Source: Streptomyces sp. 6-11-2
GTDB taxonomy: Bacteria; Actinomycetota; Actinomycetes; Streptomycetales; Streptomycetaceae
DNA: 64,000 bases
Assembly (NCBI RefSeq): GCF_006540305.1
Contig: NZ_BJOR01000001.1
Span: 4,588,001 to 4,652,000, forward strand
Direction: 5' to 3'
The notes beneath the pieces were generated by a model, which saw only the letters and a program-made list of their open reading frames with translations, searched no databases and was not told the origin of the DNA. This document shows, piece after piece, positions 27,333 to 35,587 of this stretch (positions are counted from its first letter, which is position 1; each line of letters begins with the position of its first letter). The position numbers and the translations under genes are program-made.

Positions 27333-29435
27333 TCAGCGCCTGACGTGGTTGCTGTCCAGGGGTGACCTGGTGTCCCGCTGTGCCGGGATGGCGCCGAGCG
27401 TGCGCACCGCCGCACCCGCGCGGTGTCCGCCGGTCACCGCGCACAGCGCGCGGGCCGCCTCGTTGAAGCGGACGGCGGACGGCGGATCGCTCGGGCCCAG
27501 CAGGTGCCGCTTGAGCTCGGCGCGGGCCTCGGCGTGGGTGTCCTTCTCGGGGTGGCGCACGGACTCCAGCAGGGCCGGTACGGCGGAGGCGTCCGGAGTG
27601 AGGACGGCGCCTGCCCGGACGGTGGGGAAGGTGTCGCGGAAGTCCTGCTCCGGAAGGCCGCCGGTGTTGGCGACGGCGTACGGCTTCTCGCTCGCCAGAT
27701 AGTCGGATATGACGCTGGAGACATCGCTGACCAGCAGGTCGGCCACGTTGAAGCAGGCGTAGACGGTCGGCCGCGCCTCGGTGATGATGTGATGCTCCCC
27801 CGCGGGGAACGAGGCCCAGTACGCGGTCTCCCAGGCGGCGGTCGCGGCGGCCACGGCCGCGGCCCGACCGGATTCCGGGACCGTCTGGAACAGCATCCGC
27901 TCCGCGTTGTCCGCGCTCGCCCGGAACGAGGACGTGGTCAGCCGGTCGAGTTCGGCGGTCCGCCGGGCCAGCTCCGCCGCCGCGGAGGGCGTTGGCCGCT
28001 CATCGGCGTGTTCCGCGGCACGGAGGATGTTCGCGGCGCGGATCATCCCCTGGATCCGGGCGTTCGCGGTTGCCGCCCGGGGATCGACCGAGCCGGTCAG
28101 CGGGTGCGGTTTGTACAGGAGCCGGACCCCCGGGTCGGCCAGGAGGGCGCGGACGATGTTCTCGCCGGCCTCGACGACCGAGGTGTTCCCCGGGTTGCCG
28201 TCCCACCCCTCCCACGTGGGGGCGTAGAGAACCGTGGTGTACGGGCCCACGGGCGCACCGGCGTACGGCTCGATCGCGTCCAGCTGCGGGCGTCCGATCT
28301 CCACGACGTCGCCGTCGTCGACACCCACGTGCGCCAGGGCGTACCGCTCGCGTGCCGCGGGACCGGCCACCCACACCTCGTCGTACGCCTTCGCATACGG
28401 ATTGCAGCTGGACGGCTTGTCGCTCTCGCCGCGGTTGACGAACGCGTGCTTGATGGTGGGGATGCGCAACACCTGTGAGGTCTTCCCGGAGTTCGAGGGG
28501 TGGATCATCACCGTCAGGGTCGAGTGCTCCAGCCTCATCAGGTCGGCGACCTTCGGCAGACACACGATCGGGATGTCGGTGGACGCGATCTGGTTCACCA
28601 TGTAGCGCTCACGCAGCACGATCAGCGGGCGGCCCTCCAGCCGGGCCAGCGGCTCCAGCCACATGTCCGCCTGATAGGCCGAGCTCGTGCCGCCGGAGAA
28701 GTACATGCCCACCGTCGGCCGGTACTCCGCGAGCCAGGCGTCGAACCACTCCAGCGCCTGCTCGCTCGTCACCGGCCTGCGTCCCGGGAGCAGCCGCAGC
28801 AGCAGTATGCCGATGGCCACCAGGGCGAGGGCGGCGGACAGGGCGATTCCCGCGACGGCCCACCAGACCGAGCCGCCCACCGCCGCGGCCAGCAGTCCGG
28901 CCGCCGAGGGCAGACCGAACGCGAGGAGCCGCTGCCCGGAGCGCTGCGTCAGCAGCGCCGGGGGAGCGGGGCTCAGCAGCAGTGGCGAGGCGTCGATGTT
29001 CCGGGTCACCACGGGCAGGGTGCGGGTGCGGCGTACGAGGATCGCAAGCGCCTGGGACGCGAAATGCAGGGTGTAGAAGAGCAGCAGGCCGCAGACCAGA
29101 GCCAGGTATTTCGTCTCGTAGTCCTCGTCGCTGATGCGGATCAGGCCGGTCACCAGCAGAAGGTCCCGGAGGACTTGGCGCACGGTCACGGTCGCGTGCA
29201 GCTTCCCGAGGGCGGTGGTCACGTTCCGCTGCCACCGGTGCAGGGCCATGTCCGCCGCCAGTCCGGCACCGGTGGAGGCCACGAGCAGGGGAACGCCGGG
29301 GAGGAGGGCACCCACTGCCTGAGCGGCGAACGACAGGGCGAGCACTGCGGGCAGGAGGAGGCGCGCGGCGGCGGTGCGCAACCGAGCGGGCGGGGGCATT
29401 GCTGACAACTTCGCGGGCTCCAGGCCAATCACCAT
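27333..29435 (-). CDS. Membrane-anchored TagF-like CDP-glycerol glycerophosphotransferase family protein
   Basis: 700 aa. The N-terminal ~240 residues contain several hydrophobic helices (LLLPAVLALSFAAQAVGALL; YLALVCGLLLFYTLHFASQ; GSVWWAVAGIALSAALALV). From ~250 a GT-B fold of the CDP-glycerol glycerophosphotransferase family follows: YFSGGTSSAYQADMW, VLYAPTWEGWDGNPG, LYKPHPLTGSVDP and NVADLLVSDVSSVISDYLAS are the usual conserved blocks. It probably builds or modifies a teichoic-acid-like wall polymer on the inner face of the membrane. Start ATG 29435 has a weak ribosome site; ATG 29399 (MPPPARLRTAA) is an alternative. Confidence 0.83.
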   Translation of the reverse strand: MVIGLEPAKLSAMPPPARLRTAAARLLLPAVLALSFAAQAVGALLPGVPLLVASTGAGLAADMALHRWQRNVTTALGKLHATVTVRQVLRDLLLVTGLIRISDEDYETKYLALVCGLLLFYTLHFASQALAILVRRTRTLPVVTRNIDASPLLLSPAPPALLTQRSGQRLLAFGLPSAAGLLAAAVGGSVWWAVAGIALSAALALVAIGILLLRLLPGRRPVTSEQALEWFDAWLAEYRPTVGMYFSGGTSSAYQADMWLEPLARLEGRPLIVLRERYMVNQIASTDIPIVCLPKVADLMRLEHSTLTVMIHPSNSGKTSQVLRIPTIKHAFVNRGESDKPSSCNPYAKAYDEVWVAGPAARERYALAHVGVDDGDVVEIGRPQLDAIEPYAGAPVGPYTTVLYAPTWEGWDGNPGNTSVVEAGENIVRALLADPGVRLLYKPHPLTGSVDPRAATANARIQGMIRAANILRAAEHADERPTPSAAAELARRTAELDRLTTSSFRASADNAERMLFQTVPESGRAAAVAAATAAWETAYWASFPAGEHHIITEARPTVYACFNVADLLVSDVSSVISDYLASEKPYAVANTGGLPEQDFRDTFPTVRAGAVLTPDASAVPALLESVRHPEKDTHAEARAELKRHLLGPSDPPSAVRFNEAARALCAVTGGHRAGAAVRTLGAIPAQRDTRSPLDSNHVRR

Positions 29436-30057
29436 CCCTGAGCACGGACTTGCTGACTTGCGCGCTCAGATGGCCGCGGGCCGTAAGCCGGTGCGTGCGG
29501 ATGTTTTCCTTCAAATTTCAGCGGACTTTACCTACGCCGCATCCTTGACTCCAGGGAGGCCAGGAGGATTTTGTTTGAAGGAACAGTGCATCGATGTGCC
29601 CGATGTGACGCTCAAGTAACCGGGTGGAACTCCTCGCAAATTGCGTGGCGTGGCTGTGCGAAGCGCCTGCGGAAATGTGTAATGGAAAGAGTAAGGATCA
29701 AGGGGTCGAGGGTGGCGGCCCGACGTCTTCGAACGTGCACGCCGCTGAGCTGCCCCGATGATCCGTGGGGTGCCGAATCCGGGTGTCGTTCCTGTCTTCG
29801 AACCCGACGAATGGCGACTGTGGGGTGGATTTGCCGGTGCTGTGACCAGTCTTTGTATTCCATGGGAGGGCGAGACGTCGAATACGCGGCGATCTCGCCA
29901 CGAGTGAAGATTTCACGACGGGCGCATTCGGCCATTGCGCCGACGATCTGAATCCGGAATGCAGGAATGGGAGACCGCCTACTGCGGAGGCGACTTTCGA
30001 CCGGCTGCGCAGGCGCCCTGCCGGCGGCGTTCGAGGAGGGTGCGGAGCGGGCCGGTC
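29436..30057. other. A+T-richer non-coding region with one possible 14-codon ORF
   Basis: Composition drops well below the flanking GC, and I see no full-length gene. A very strong ribosome site, CCAGGAGGATT (29560-29570), stands seven bases before TTG 29575, which opens a 14-codon frame (M-KEQCIDVPDVTLK, stop 29617-29619). It could be a leader peptide or the start of a gene truncated by the rearrangements that follow. Upstream of it the promoter of the TagF-like gene (minus strand) should lie. Confidence 0.35.
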
Positions 30058-30543
30058 ATGGCAGTGGTGACCAGGGCCATCACCACCATGATCGAGTACA
30101 GGTCCTGGTCGAGCGACGGGGGCACCTACGCCGCCGCACGGCTCGGCCGCCTGCCGGCCCGTTCGGCGGCCGTGCTCGCCATCCTGATGAACACCCGCGG
30201 CCTGACGGAGCTCGTGATGCTCTCCGTCGGCCTCCAACTGGGCCTGGCGGCCTTCTCCGCGACGGGCAGCCACTTCACCCACGTCTGGCACGTCACCAGG
30301 AGCGAGTTCGACCAACTCCTGCTCGACAACGCCCGGAAGCTCGGCGCCACGGTCCACGAGGCGGCCCAGGTCACCGAGATCCCGCGCGACGAGACCGGCA
30401 GGGTGACTGGGGTGGCGTACACGCAGGACGGTGAGCCCCGTCGGGCCACCGGCCGCTTCGTGGTCGACGCCTCCGGACAGGGCCGTGTGCTGACCCGTCA
30501 GATGACGGCGAACCTGGCCCAGGAGGACCTGAGGGCCCGGTGA
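30058..30543 (+). pseudogene. Chimeric remnant: Na+/H+ antiporter piece joined to FAD-dependent halogenase/monooxygenase piece
   Basis: One frame joins two unrelated fragments. RLPARSAAVLAILMNTRGLT and ELVMLSVGLQLGL are the conserved membrane motif of CPA2-type cation/proton antiporters. From HVTRSEFDQLLLDNARKLGA through TVHEAAQVTEI to GRFVVDASGQGRVLTRQM is an internal piece of a flavin-dependent halogenase/monooxygenase (the VDASG motif of that family). Neither part has its active-site or membrane context. The 3' end runs into a 21-base sequence also found after the two integrase copies (31,438 and 55,438), pointing to a deletion join. Confidence 0.65.
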
Positions 30544-30620
30544 CAGCCGGACAGCCCGGGGGCCTCCCCGTGAGAACCTTGCCCTTGGGTTGGTCAGCCC
30601 GCTGCCGGGCTCTGCGGGAC

Positions 30621-30974
30621 CTACGCTCGTGTGAACCCGTGGCTCCGCTCCACTTTCGCCACATGCAGCGTGTAGCTCTGGTACCACTCGGCTTGCCCGC
30701 GCTTCTGCGCCGCGCGGTGCTCGGCGTTGCTCCGCCACTGAGTGAGGGCGTCGGCGTCGCGGAAGTACCCGACGGTGATGCCCAGCCCGCCAGGAGTCTG
30801 CGCGTGGTCCATCCCCAGGAACCCGGGGACGTCCTTCACCAGGTCTTCCATGCGTGCGTTGGTCTCGCTGTAGCCGCTCTGGTCCTGGGTTCGCACCGTA
30901 GTGAAGACAGCCACGTAGTAGGGCGGTTCATAGGCCTCGACGGGCGCGACAGGCGCTTCCGAGTGATCGCTCAT
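30621..30974 (-). CDS. ABM-like small monooxygenase family protein
   Basis: 117 aa from ATG 30974. The dimeric ferredoxin-like barrel of the antibiotic-biosynthesis-monooxygenase superfamily is suggested by YYVAVFTTVRTQDQSGYSET, MEDLVKDVPGFLGMD, GITVGYFRDADALTQWRSN and AEHRAAQKRGQAEWYQSY. Such proteins oxidise polycyclic aromatics or degrade haem, and many have no assigned function. It is an isolated, apparently intact gene amid degraded DNA to the left of the integrative element; it could be cargo left by an earlier element. Confidence 0.7.
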   Translation of the reverse strand: MSDHSEAPVAPVEAYEPPYYVAVFTTVRTQDQSGYSETNARMEDLVKDVPGFLGMDHAQTPGGLGITVGYFRDADALTQWRSNAEHRAAQKRGQAEWYQSYTLHVAKVERSHGFTRA

Positions 30975-31035
30975 GGCGCCACCGTAAAGCGGGACGCGCC
31001 CAACGATCCAGCGTCGTTCCTGAACGGGAGCCGTC

Positions 31036-31387
31036 ATGAAGCATGCGATACGGCGACGCATCTTGCGGGCCACCCCCCTCCCCAAGTCCGGACCAGGCCG
31101 CGGCCCTCCTCGACTGGATCCGGCGCCGGCCGCCCGGAGGCAGGCGCCTGCACGCGTTTTTCGCCACGTTGTACTACTGCGGTCCGCGTCCCGAGGAAGC
31201 AGTGGCCATTCGGGTGAAAGATGTGACGTTGCACGCTCCTTGCGCCGAGGACCAGTGGAGTGAACCTCGGATCCACGCGGCGACGCCGGAGGTCGGCAAG
31301 CAGTGGACCGGCACGGGGCAGCTTCCCGACCTCAAGAGGCGGCTCGAAGCCGCGGGGGATCTCCCGGAGCTTCCGGACGTCGGCTGA
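31036..31387 (+). pseudogene. Truncated integrase remnant of an earlier element
   Basis: This is a close copy of parts of the intact integrase at 53992-55386. It begins at the segment equivalent to ~54600, lacks a block after the LPK codons, and keeps the first catalytic Arg region (YYCGPRPEEAVAIRVKD). It then jumps at a GGGG sequence from the equivalent of ~54942 straight to the last ~20 codons (LPDLKRRLEAAGDLPELPDV). The HxxR box and catalytic Tyr are therefore deleted. The ~180 bases after it match those after the intact integrase almost base for base and lead to the att repeat at 31565. It marks an older, related integration at the same tRNA gene. Confidence 0.88.
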
Positions 31388-31564
31388 CCGTCCCGGCCGA
31401 GAACCTCGACACGTATGCGACACGGCCACCCGCGAAAACCCGGTGACAGCCGGACAGCCCCGGAGCCTTCTCATGATCGTCGGGGGAGCGCCCGGGGCTT
31501 CGTCGTGCACGGTGAAACCCGGCCTGACCAGCGAAAAGCCCTCCCACTGGGGAGGGCTGTCACA

Positions 31565-31612
31565 GGCGCCCCCGGCAGGACTCGAACCTGCGGCCAAGCG
31601 CTTAGAAGGCGC
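31565..31612. repeat. attL: partial tRNA-Arg copy
   Basis: This 48-bp sequence is identical to 55564-55611. It contains the acceptor 3' arm, T-arm, variable loop and anticodon loop of tRNA-Arg(UCU) (minus strand), but the 5' half is absent, so it is not a functional tRNA gene. The CCA-encoding position reads CCT here instead of CCA. Confidence 0.92.
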
Positions 31613-31683
31613 ACCTTCTGTTCGCTCGTGGTGGGCCGATGACCTGGGCGTTCATGCGGCTTGGCGACTCATTGCCCGCCAAC

Positions 31684-31702
31684 TTCGACACCCATTCGAC
31701 AC
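31684..31702. promoter_or_regulatory. Paired integrase arm-type site, left
   Basis: Two direct TTCGACAC repeats (31684-31691 and 31695-31702) start 11 bp apart, 72 bp inside attL. The same pair with the same spacing occurs at 55404-55422 inside the other end. This is the layout of arm-type binding sites for a tyrosine integrase. Confidence 0.6.
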
Positions 31703-31804
31703 GCTGTCTCCGGACCATAGGGGCAGCCCTCAGTAGCCGGTCTGCTGATCGCCGGTCTCGCTGACCAGCGAGACGGAAGAAGTCCACGGCTCTGACCTGA
31801 CCCT

Positions 31805-33218
31805 ATGAGGGCCGGGCCCCCTTCCGTGCTCAGCCGGGCGATGCCTATCGTCCCGGGTATCGACGGGCTCGGGAAGGAGGCCCTCAATGTCTGTCTACGT
31901 CGGTATCGATGTGCACCGCAAGCGTTCGCAGATCGCGGTCCTCGACCAGGACGGCACCGTCCGGATCAATCGGAACGTGCCCAACGGGGTCGGGCCGGTC
32001 CTGGGCGTGATCGGGGACCTGCCGATCGGTACTCCGGTCGCGTTCGAGGCCGCCTATGGCTGGGGCTGGCTGGTGGAACTGCTGGAGGACTACGGCTACC
32101 AGCCGCATCTGGTGCATCCGCTGCAATGCAAGGCCATCGCCTCCGCCAGGCTCAAGAACGACAAAGTCGACGCAGCCACGCTGGGCCGACTGCTGCGTGC
32201 GGACCTCCTGCCGGAGGCGTGGATCGCGCCGTTGGAGGTGCGCCAGCAGCGGGCTCTGCTGCGCCACCGCTTCCAGCTGGTACGCCTGCGGACACTGCTG
32301 CGCAACCGGGTCCACGCCATACTCGCGGATCTCGGCCACGACCGGGCCGGCTCAGTCTTCACCGGACCAGGGCGGGTCTGGCTCGCCTCGCTCGAGCTGC
32401 CGGACGCCTCCCGCCACGTGGTCGACGACCTGCTGCAGCTGATGGACGCACTGCAGATCCGATCAACGCCCTGGACGTGCAGCTCGCCGCGCACGCCCGC
32501 GGCGACCCCCGGGTCAAACTCCTCACCGCCCTGCCGGGGGTGGGCCCGCTCACTGCGCTGGTGATCCTGGCCGAGGTCGGCGACGTCACCCGCTTTCCCT
32601 CCGCCCGCAAGCTCGCCGCCTGGGCCGGACTCACCCCGACCGTGCGCGGCTCGGACCTCACCGTCCGGCACGGCCACATCTCCAAGCAGGGAGACGCCTG
32701 GCTGCGGCGGATCCTGTGCGAGGCCGCACAGACCGCCAAGCGCCACCCGGACTTCGCCGACGCCTACCACGCCATCAGCGCCCGCCGCGGCAAGAAGATC
32801 GCCACCACCGCCATCGCCCGCAAGCTTCTCACCCGCGCTTACCACCTCCTGCAGGCCGCCGAAGCGCAGCCACAGCGCAGGAAACGAACCGCGCGATGAA
32901 GCCCTTGCGCACCGGTCGCCCGCAGACTCCGGGGTGAGCTCGCATCTTTTGCATGAGACGGCCACGCCGCGCTCGATGACCTGACTGAGCAGCCCCGGCC
33001 CCCGGACCACGGTCATGACGCCGACCACGCCGGCCAGACGCCGAATGGGTGCATGTGAACCCCACGCCGACCAGGTCATCCCGGGAGCCAAGCCAAACGC
33101 GAACGACCAGTCGCCGGCCACAACTTCACGCCAGGAATATCCAACGCCCTCGGACTGACTCCCACGTCTAAAACACGAGGTCAGGGACCCCTGCGCGCTT
33201 GACAAGCCCGGCCCTCAT
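31805..33218 (+). mobile_element. IS110-family (IS1111-like) insertion sequence
   Basis: ATGAGGGCCGGGC at 31805-31817 and its exact complement at 33206-33218 are 13-bp terminal inverted repeats bounding a 1.4 kb unit with one DEDD transposase gene. The element sits in the loop of a terminator-like hairpin: AGAAGTCCACGGC-TCTGA ends at 31795 on the left and TCAGA-GCCGTGGGCTTCT resumes at 33225 on the right. An uninterrupted relative of this hairpin is at 37410-37451. Confidence 0.85.
31887..32899 (+). pseudogene. IS110-family DEDD transposase, frameshifted
   Basis: ATG 31887 has GGAAGGAGG upstream. The first ~190 codons encode the RuvC-like catalytic part (MSVYVGIDVHRKRSQIAVLD, AFEAAYGWGWLVELLEDYG, LKNDKVDAATLGRLL). 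At about 32455-32465 the frame is lost (…LMDALQ), and a second frame continues from INALDVQLAAHARGDPRVKL into the transposase_20 domain (LTALPGVGPLTALVILAEVG, FPSARKLAAWAGLTPTVRGS, KQGDAWLRRIL). The local sequence is consistent with a 4-base loss. Unless rescued by frameshifting, the copy is inactive. Confidence 0.85.
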
Positions 33219-33341
33219 GGGTGCTCAGATGCCGTGGGCTTCTGTCGTTGTTGGTTGGCGTTGGGCGACCTCGGACGGCCCGGAGACGGCCCGATCGTCT
33301 ATGTGCTAGGCGCGCTAGCATCCTGGCATCGAGGGAGAGGC

Positions 33342-33683
33342 ATGGCACTGGGACGCAAGGGATCACGAGGCATAGTTGTCGACGGAACGACCTACCGCTG
33401 GCGGCTGCGGCGCAGGCCCACCTACTGCCAGGCTCTCTGCTGGTCGCCGTGCACTTACGCCGTGGAGCATGCGGAGCACCCTGGGACGACTCTCGTCGTC
33501 ACCACGAATCGGCCTCACACTGGCAATTGGGTCGGCCGCCCGGGCAGTCCGGTACCGCCCTCCGACGTCGCCGACGCCATCGGTGCCGCCCTACGGCAGG
33601 GTTGGATTCCCACGCGTGCAGGCTCACCGTTTCACCTCGACCAGTCCGCCGGCTTCTCTCGCGGCTTCTCTTCCTCGCTTTGA
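33342..33683 (+). CDS. Small hypothetical protein (actinomycete-specific family)
   Basis: 113 aa from ATG 33342 with GAGGGAGAGG upstream. The start MALGRKGSRGIVVDGTTYRW then RLRRRPTYCQALCWSPCTYA resembles a widespread unnamed Streptomyces family, which I recall only as hypothetical. It ends with an amphipathic DVADAIGAALRQGWIPTRAG segment. Two cysteines in a C-x4-C-x4-C-like spacing (YCQALCWSPC) could bind metal. It lies just after the IS and behind a conserved GACGGCCC direct-repeat element at 33273-33292. Confidence 0.65.
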   Translation: MALGRKGSRGIVVDGTTYRWRLRRRPTYCQALCWSPCTYAVEHAEHPGTTLVVTTNRPHTGNWVGRPGSPVPPSDVADAIGAALRQGWIPTRAGSPFHLDQSAGFSRGFSSSL

Positions 33684-33965
33684 ACTCGCCGTAGGGTGAG
33701 CACCGCTTTGGGAGTTCGATCGCAGACTGGGGCGACCTCCCAAAACGGGCTCCCGTGACTGCCCGACACTTCGGCTGGCGCCGCCGTTGTCCGCCCGCGT
33801 TCAGGGCCGTTGATGTCAGTCGGAGCACACTGCCGCGCAGGCTACTTGGCGACTCCCGCCCCGTGCTCGCCTCTGCTATCAGAGGGTGGCTGAGCGCTAA
33901 GTGGAGCCGTAGGGTTGCCCTGGCCGTCTAGGCCAGCAGCGTTGGCCCACATTGAGAGGACGCAA

Positions 33966-34217
33966 GTGCCACCTCGTACTCGCGCCAAACTCGTCGCCGT
34001 AGTTTCCGGTGCTGCTGCCGTTATCGTCGCGCTGCTGCCAGTCAGCTTCACCAGTGACGTTGATAATGTGACGCACTCATGTGGGTCAGCGGTCTCTGCG
34101 GCTTTTCACAGGTGGCCAGGGTGCCAGGATGCTGCCCCTCCTTATCTGATCGGCGCAGTCGTGATCGCTGCCGTCGGCCTGGTAGTTGTCCTCAGCATGG
34201 CGAATAAGGATCACTGA
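33966..34217 (+). CDS. Small two-helix membrane protein, unknown function
   Basis: 83 aa from GTG 33966 (GAGAGGA upstream). A basic start (PPRTRAKL) precedes a membrane helix (VAVVSGAAAVIVALLPV). A loop with two cysteines (HSCGSAVSAAF, WPGCQDAAPP) likely faces outside and could be disulphide-linked. A second helix follows (YLIGAVVIAAVGLVVVLSM) with the short tail ANKDH. No family recognised. Confidence 0.6.
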   Translation: MPPRTRAKLVAVVSGAAAVIVALLPVSFTSDVDNVTHSCGSAVSAAFHRWPGCQDAAPPYLIGAVVIAAVGLVVVLSMANKDH

Positions 34218-34440
34218 GCCACTGCCGACTCGGCCTGGTGCGTTCCGTTGCCCCTTGCCCCTCTGGCTCGGGCAAGGCGTGACCTCTTCGTCCCGAAGCA
34301 AGTTGAGTACGGGCCGGGTCCGGGCCCAGTGTGCTTCTCACCTGGGCTGACGGTCCGCAGGCGTCCGCGCTTGTTCGACGTTGTCCGTCGGCGTTGTCAC
34401 GCAGTTAGACACTCGCTTACAGCGGCAGGCACGCCGTCGG

Positions 34441-35196
34441 CTATCGGTTGATCGGGATCTCGTAGACGATCTCGCAGTGAGTAGCGGGCACCACGATGTC
34501 CGCCGTCTCCACGGGCCGACCGTCGTCGCTGAAGTACGTCCGCCGGATGTGCGTTACGAGAGCACCCTTCTGGACACCCAGGAGTGACGCCTCCTCGGCG
34601 GTCGCCTGCCGGGGCTCCGGCTGTTCCGTCGCCCGGCTGACCGTGATGCCGATCTCGGCCATGCGTCGCACCACGCCCATCCCGGCGTACGGTCCGCCCT
34701 CTGGCAGAACCGCCAGCGTGCCGGACGTGATGCTGTACGGCTCCCAGCTCGTTGACACAAGAACGGGTTTCCCGTCGGCCAAGTACTCGTACTGTGTGCG
34801 CACGCAGTAGTCCGCCTCGGGGATGTCGAGGCGCGCTGCGATGTCCACCGGAGCCGGCACCATCGCTTCGCTGCGGCTCTCCCAAGTTCCCCTCTTGCCG
34901 AGCGCGGCCATCTCCGCACGGAACAACGCGCCGTCGGTGTGCTCATGCTGCCGCGAGCGCACCATGCGCAGTCGCTCCCGCGGCTCCGCGACGTAGGTTC
35001 CCGAGCCTGCTCGCCCTTCCAAGACGCCCTGGGCGATGAGCGTCTCTTGGGCGCGACGAATGACGGCCTCGCCCACTTTGCACTCTTGCGCCAGTTGTGC
35101 GCGGGACGGCAGACGGTCTCCCGGCGCCCACTCCTGATCGGCGATGCGCTGTCGTAGCACGTCAACGATGTGGAGGTATGGCGGCTGCTCACGCAT
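34441..35196 (-). CDS. GntR/HutC-family regulator with UTRA domain
   Basis: 251 aa from ATG 35196. The N-terminal winged HTH is LRQRIADQEWAPGDRLPSRA then QLAQECKVGEAVIRRAQETL and EGRAGSGTYVAE; the UTRA ligand domain follows (YEYLADGKPVLVSTSWEPYS to the end). It is divergent from the small-gene operon starting at 35272, with 75 bases between the starts that hold three ATCTAG(A/C) motifs. Probably represses itself and that operon, like the Kor repressors of Streptomyces elements. Confidence 0.85.
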   Translation of the reverse strand: MREQPPYLHIVDVLRQRIADQEWAPGDRLPSRAQLAQECKVGEAVIRRAQETLIAQGVLEGRAGSGTYVAEPRERLRMVRSRQHEHTDGALFRAEMAALGKRGTWESRSEAMVPAPVDIAARLDIPEADYCVRTQYEYLADGKPVLVSTSWEPYSITSGTLAVLPEGGPYAGMGVVRRMAEIGITVSRATEQPEPRQATAEEASLLGVQKGALVTHIRRTYFSDDGRPVETADIVVPATHCEIVYEIPINR

Positions 35197-35203
35197 ATGG
35201 AAA

Positions 35204-35256
35204 ATCTAGACCACTACCTCTAATCTAGATAACCAACTTGCTCTTGGCTATCTAGC
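35204..35256. promoter_or_regulatory. Candidate operator: three CTAGA-type boxes
   Basis: ATCTAGA at 35204, the palindrome ATCTAGAT at 35223-35230, and ATCTAGC at 35250 lie in an A+T-rich divergent promoter region between the GntR gene and the small-gene operon. Repeated short palindromes here fit a dimeric GntR regulator. Confidence 0.5.
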
Positions 35257-35271
35257 TTGCGAGGGGGGAAG

Positions 35272-35574
35272 GTGCAGCCGAGGGATCGTCTCGCGTTATC
35301 CCCTGATGGTCGTGTCGAGCGTATGACCGCACGTCTCGCAGCCCTGGGTATCGCGCCCATCCTGATGCGCGGCAAGGGGTGGGCCCGTGTGGAGGCGCAC
35401 GTACCTTGCCCCCTCTCTCCCGAGCGATGGCAAGAGCTCCTCGCAGCACTGGCGACGGCCGACTCGTTCGGGCTCGTCGACAGCAGCGCGGACGGCCGCA
35501 GCGTCTGGGCCGGAGTCAACGACAAAACCCCCGCGGCGGTACCAGCCGCCCGGGGGCAAGGCCGTCAGCCCTGA
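35272..35574 (+). CDS. Hypothetical protein, first gene of the small-gene operon
   Basis: 100 aa from GTG 35272, preceded by GAGGGGGGAAG. Soluble, with a compact alpha/beta pattern: ERMTARLAALGIAPILMRGK, then GWARVEAHVPCPLSPERWQE and LLAALATADSFGLVDSSADG. It reads like a small single-domain protein similar to hypothetical proteins of other Streptomyces integrative elements; function unknown. First of six tightly packed genes to 37338 and divergent from the GntR regulator. Confidence 0.65.
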   Translation: MQPRDRLALSPDGRVERMTARLAALGIAPILMRGKGWARVEAHVPCPLSPERWQELLAALATADSFGLVDSSADGRSVWAGVNDKTPAAVPAARGQGRQP

Positions 35575-35587
35575 GGAGCTGATCAGC

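Noticed and set aside
31565..31640. Second tRNA-Arg gene
   Set aside because: Only the 3' part of the tRNA is present; the D-arm and 5' acceptor strand are missing, so it is the attL copy.
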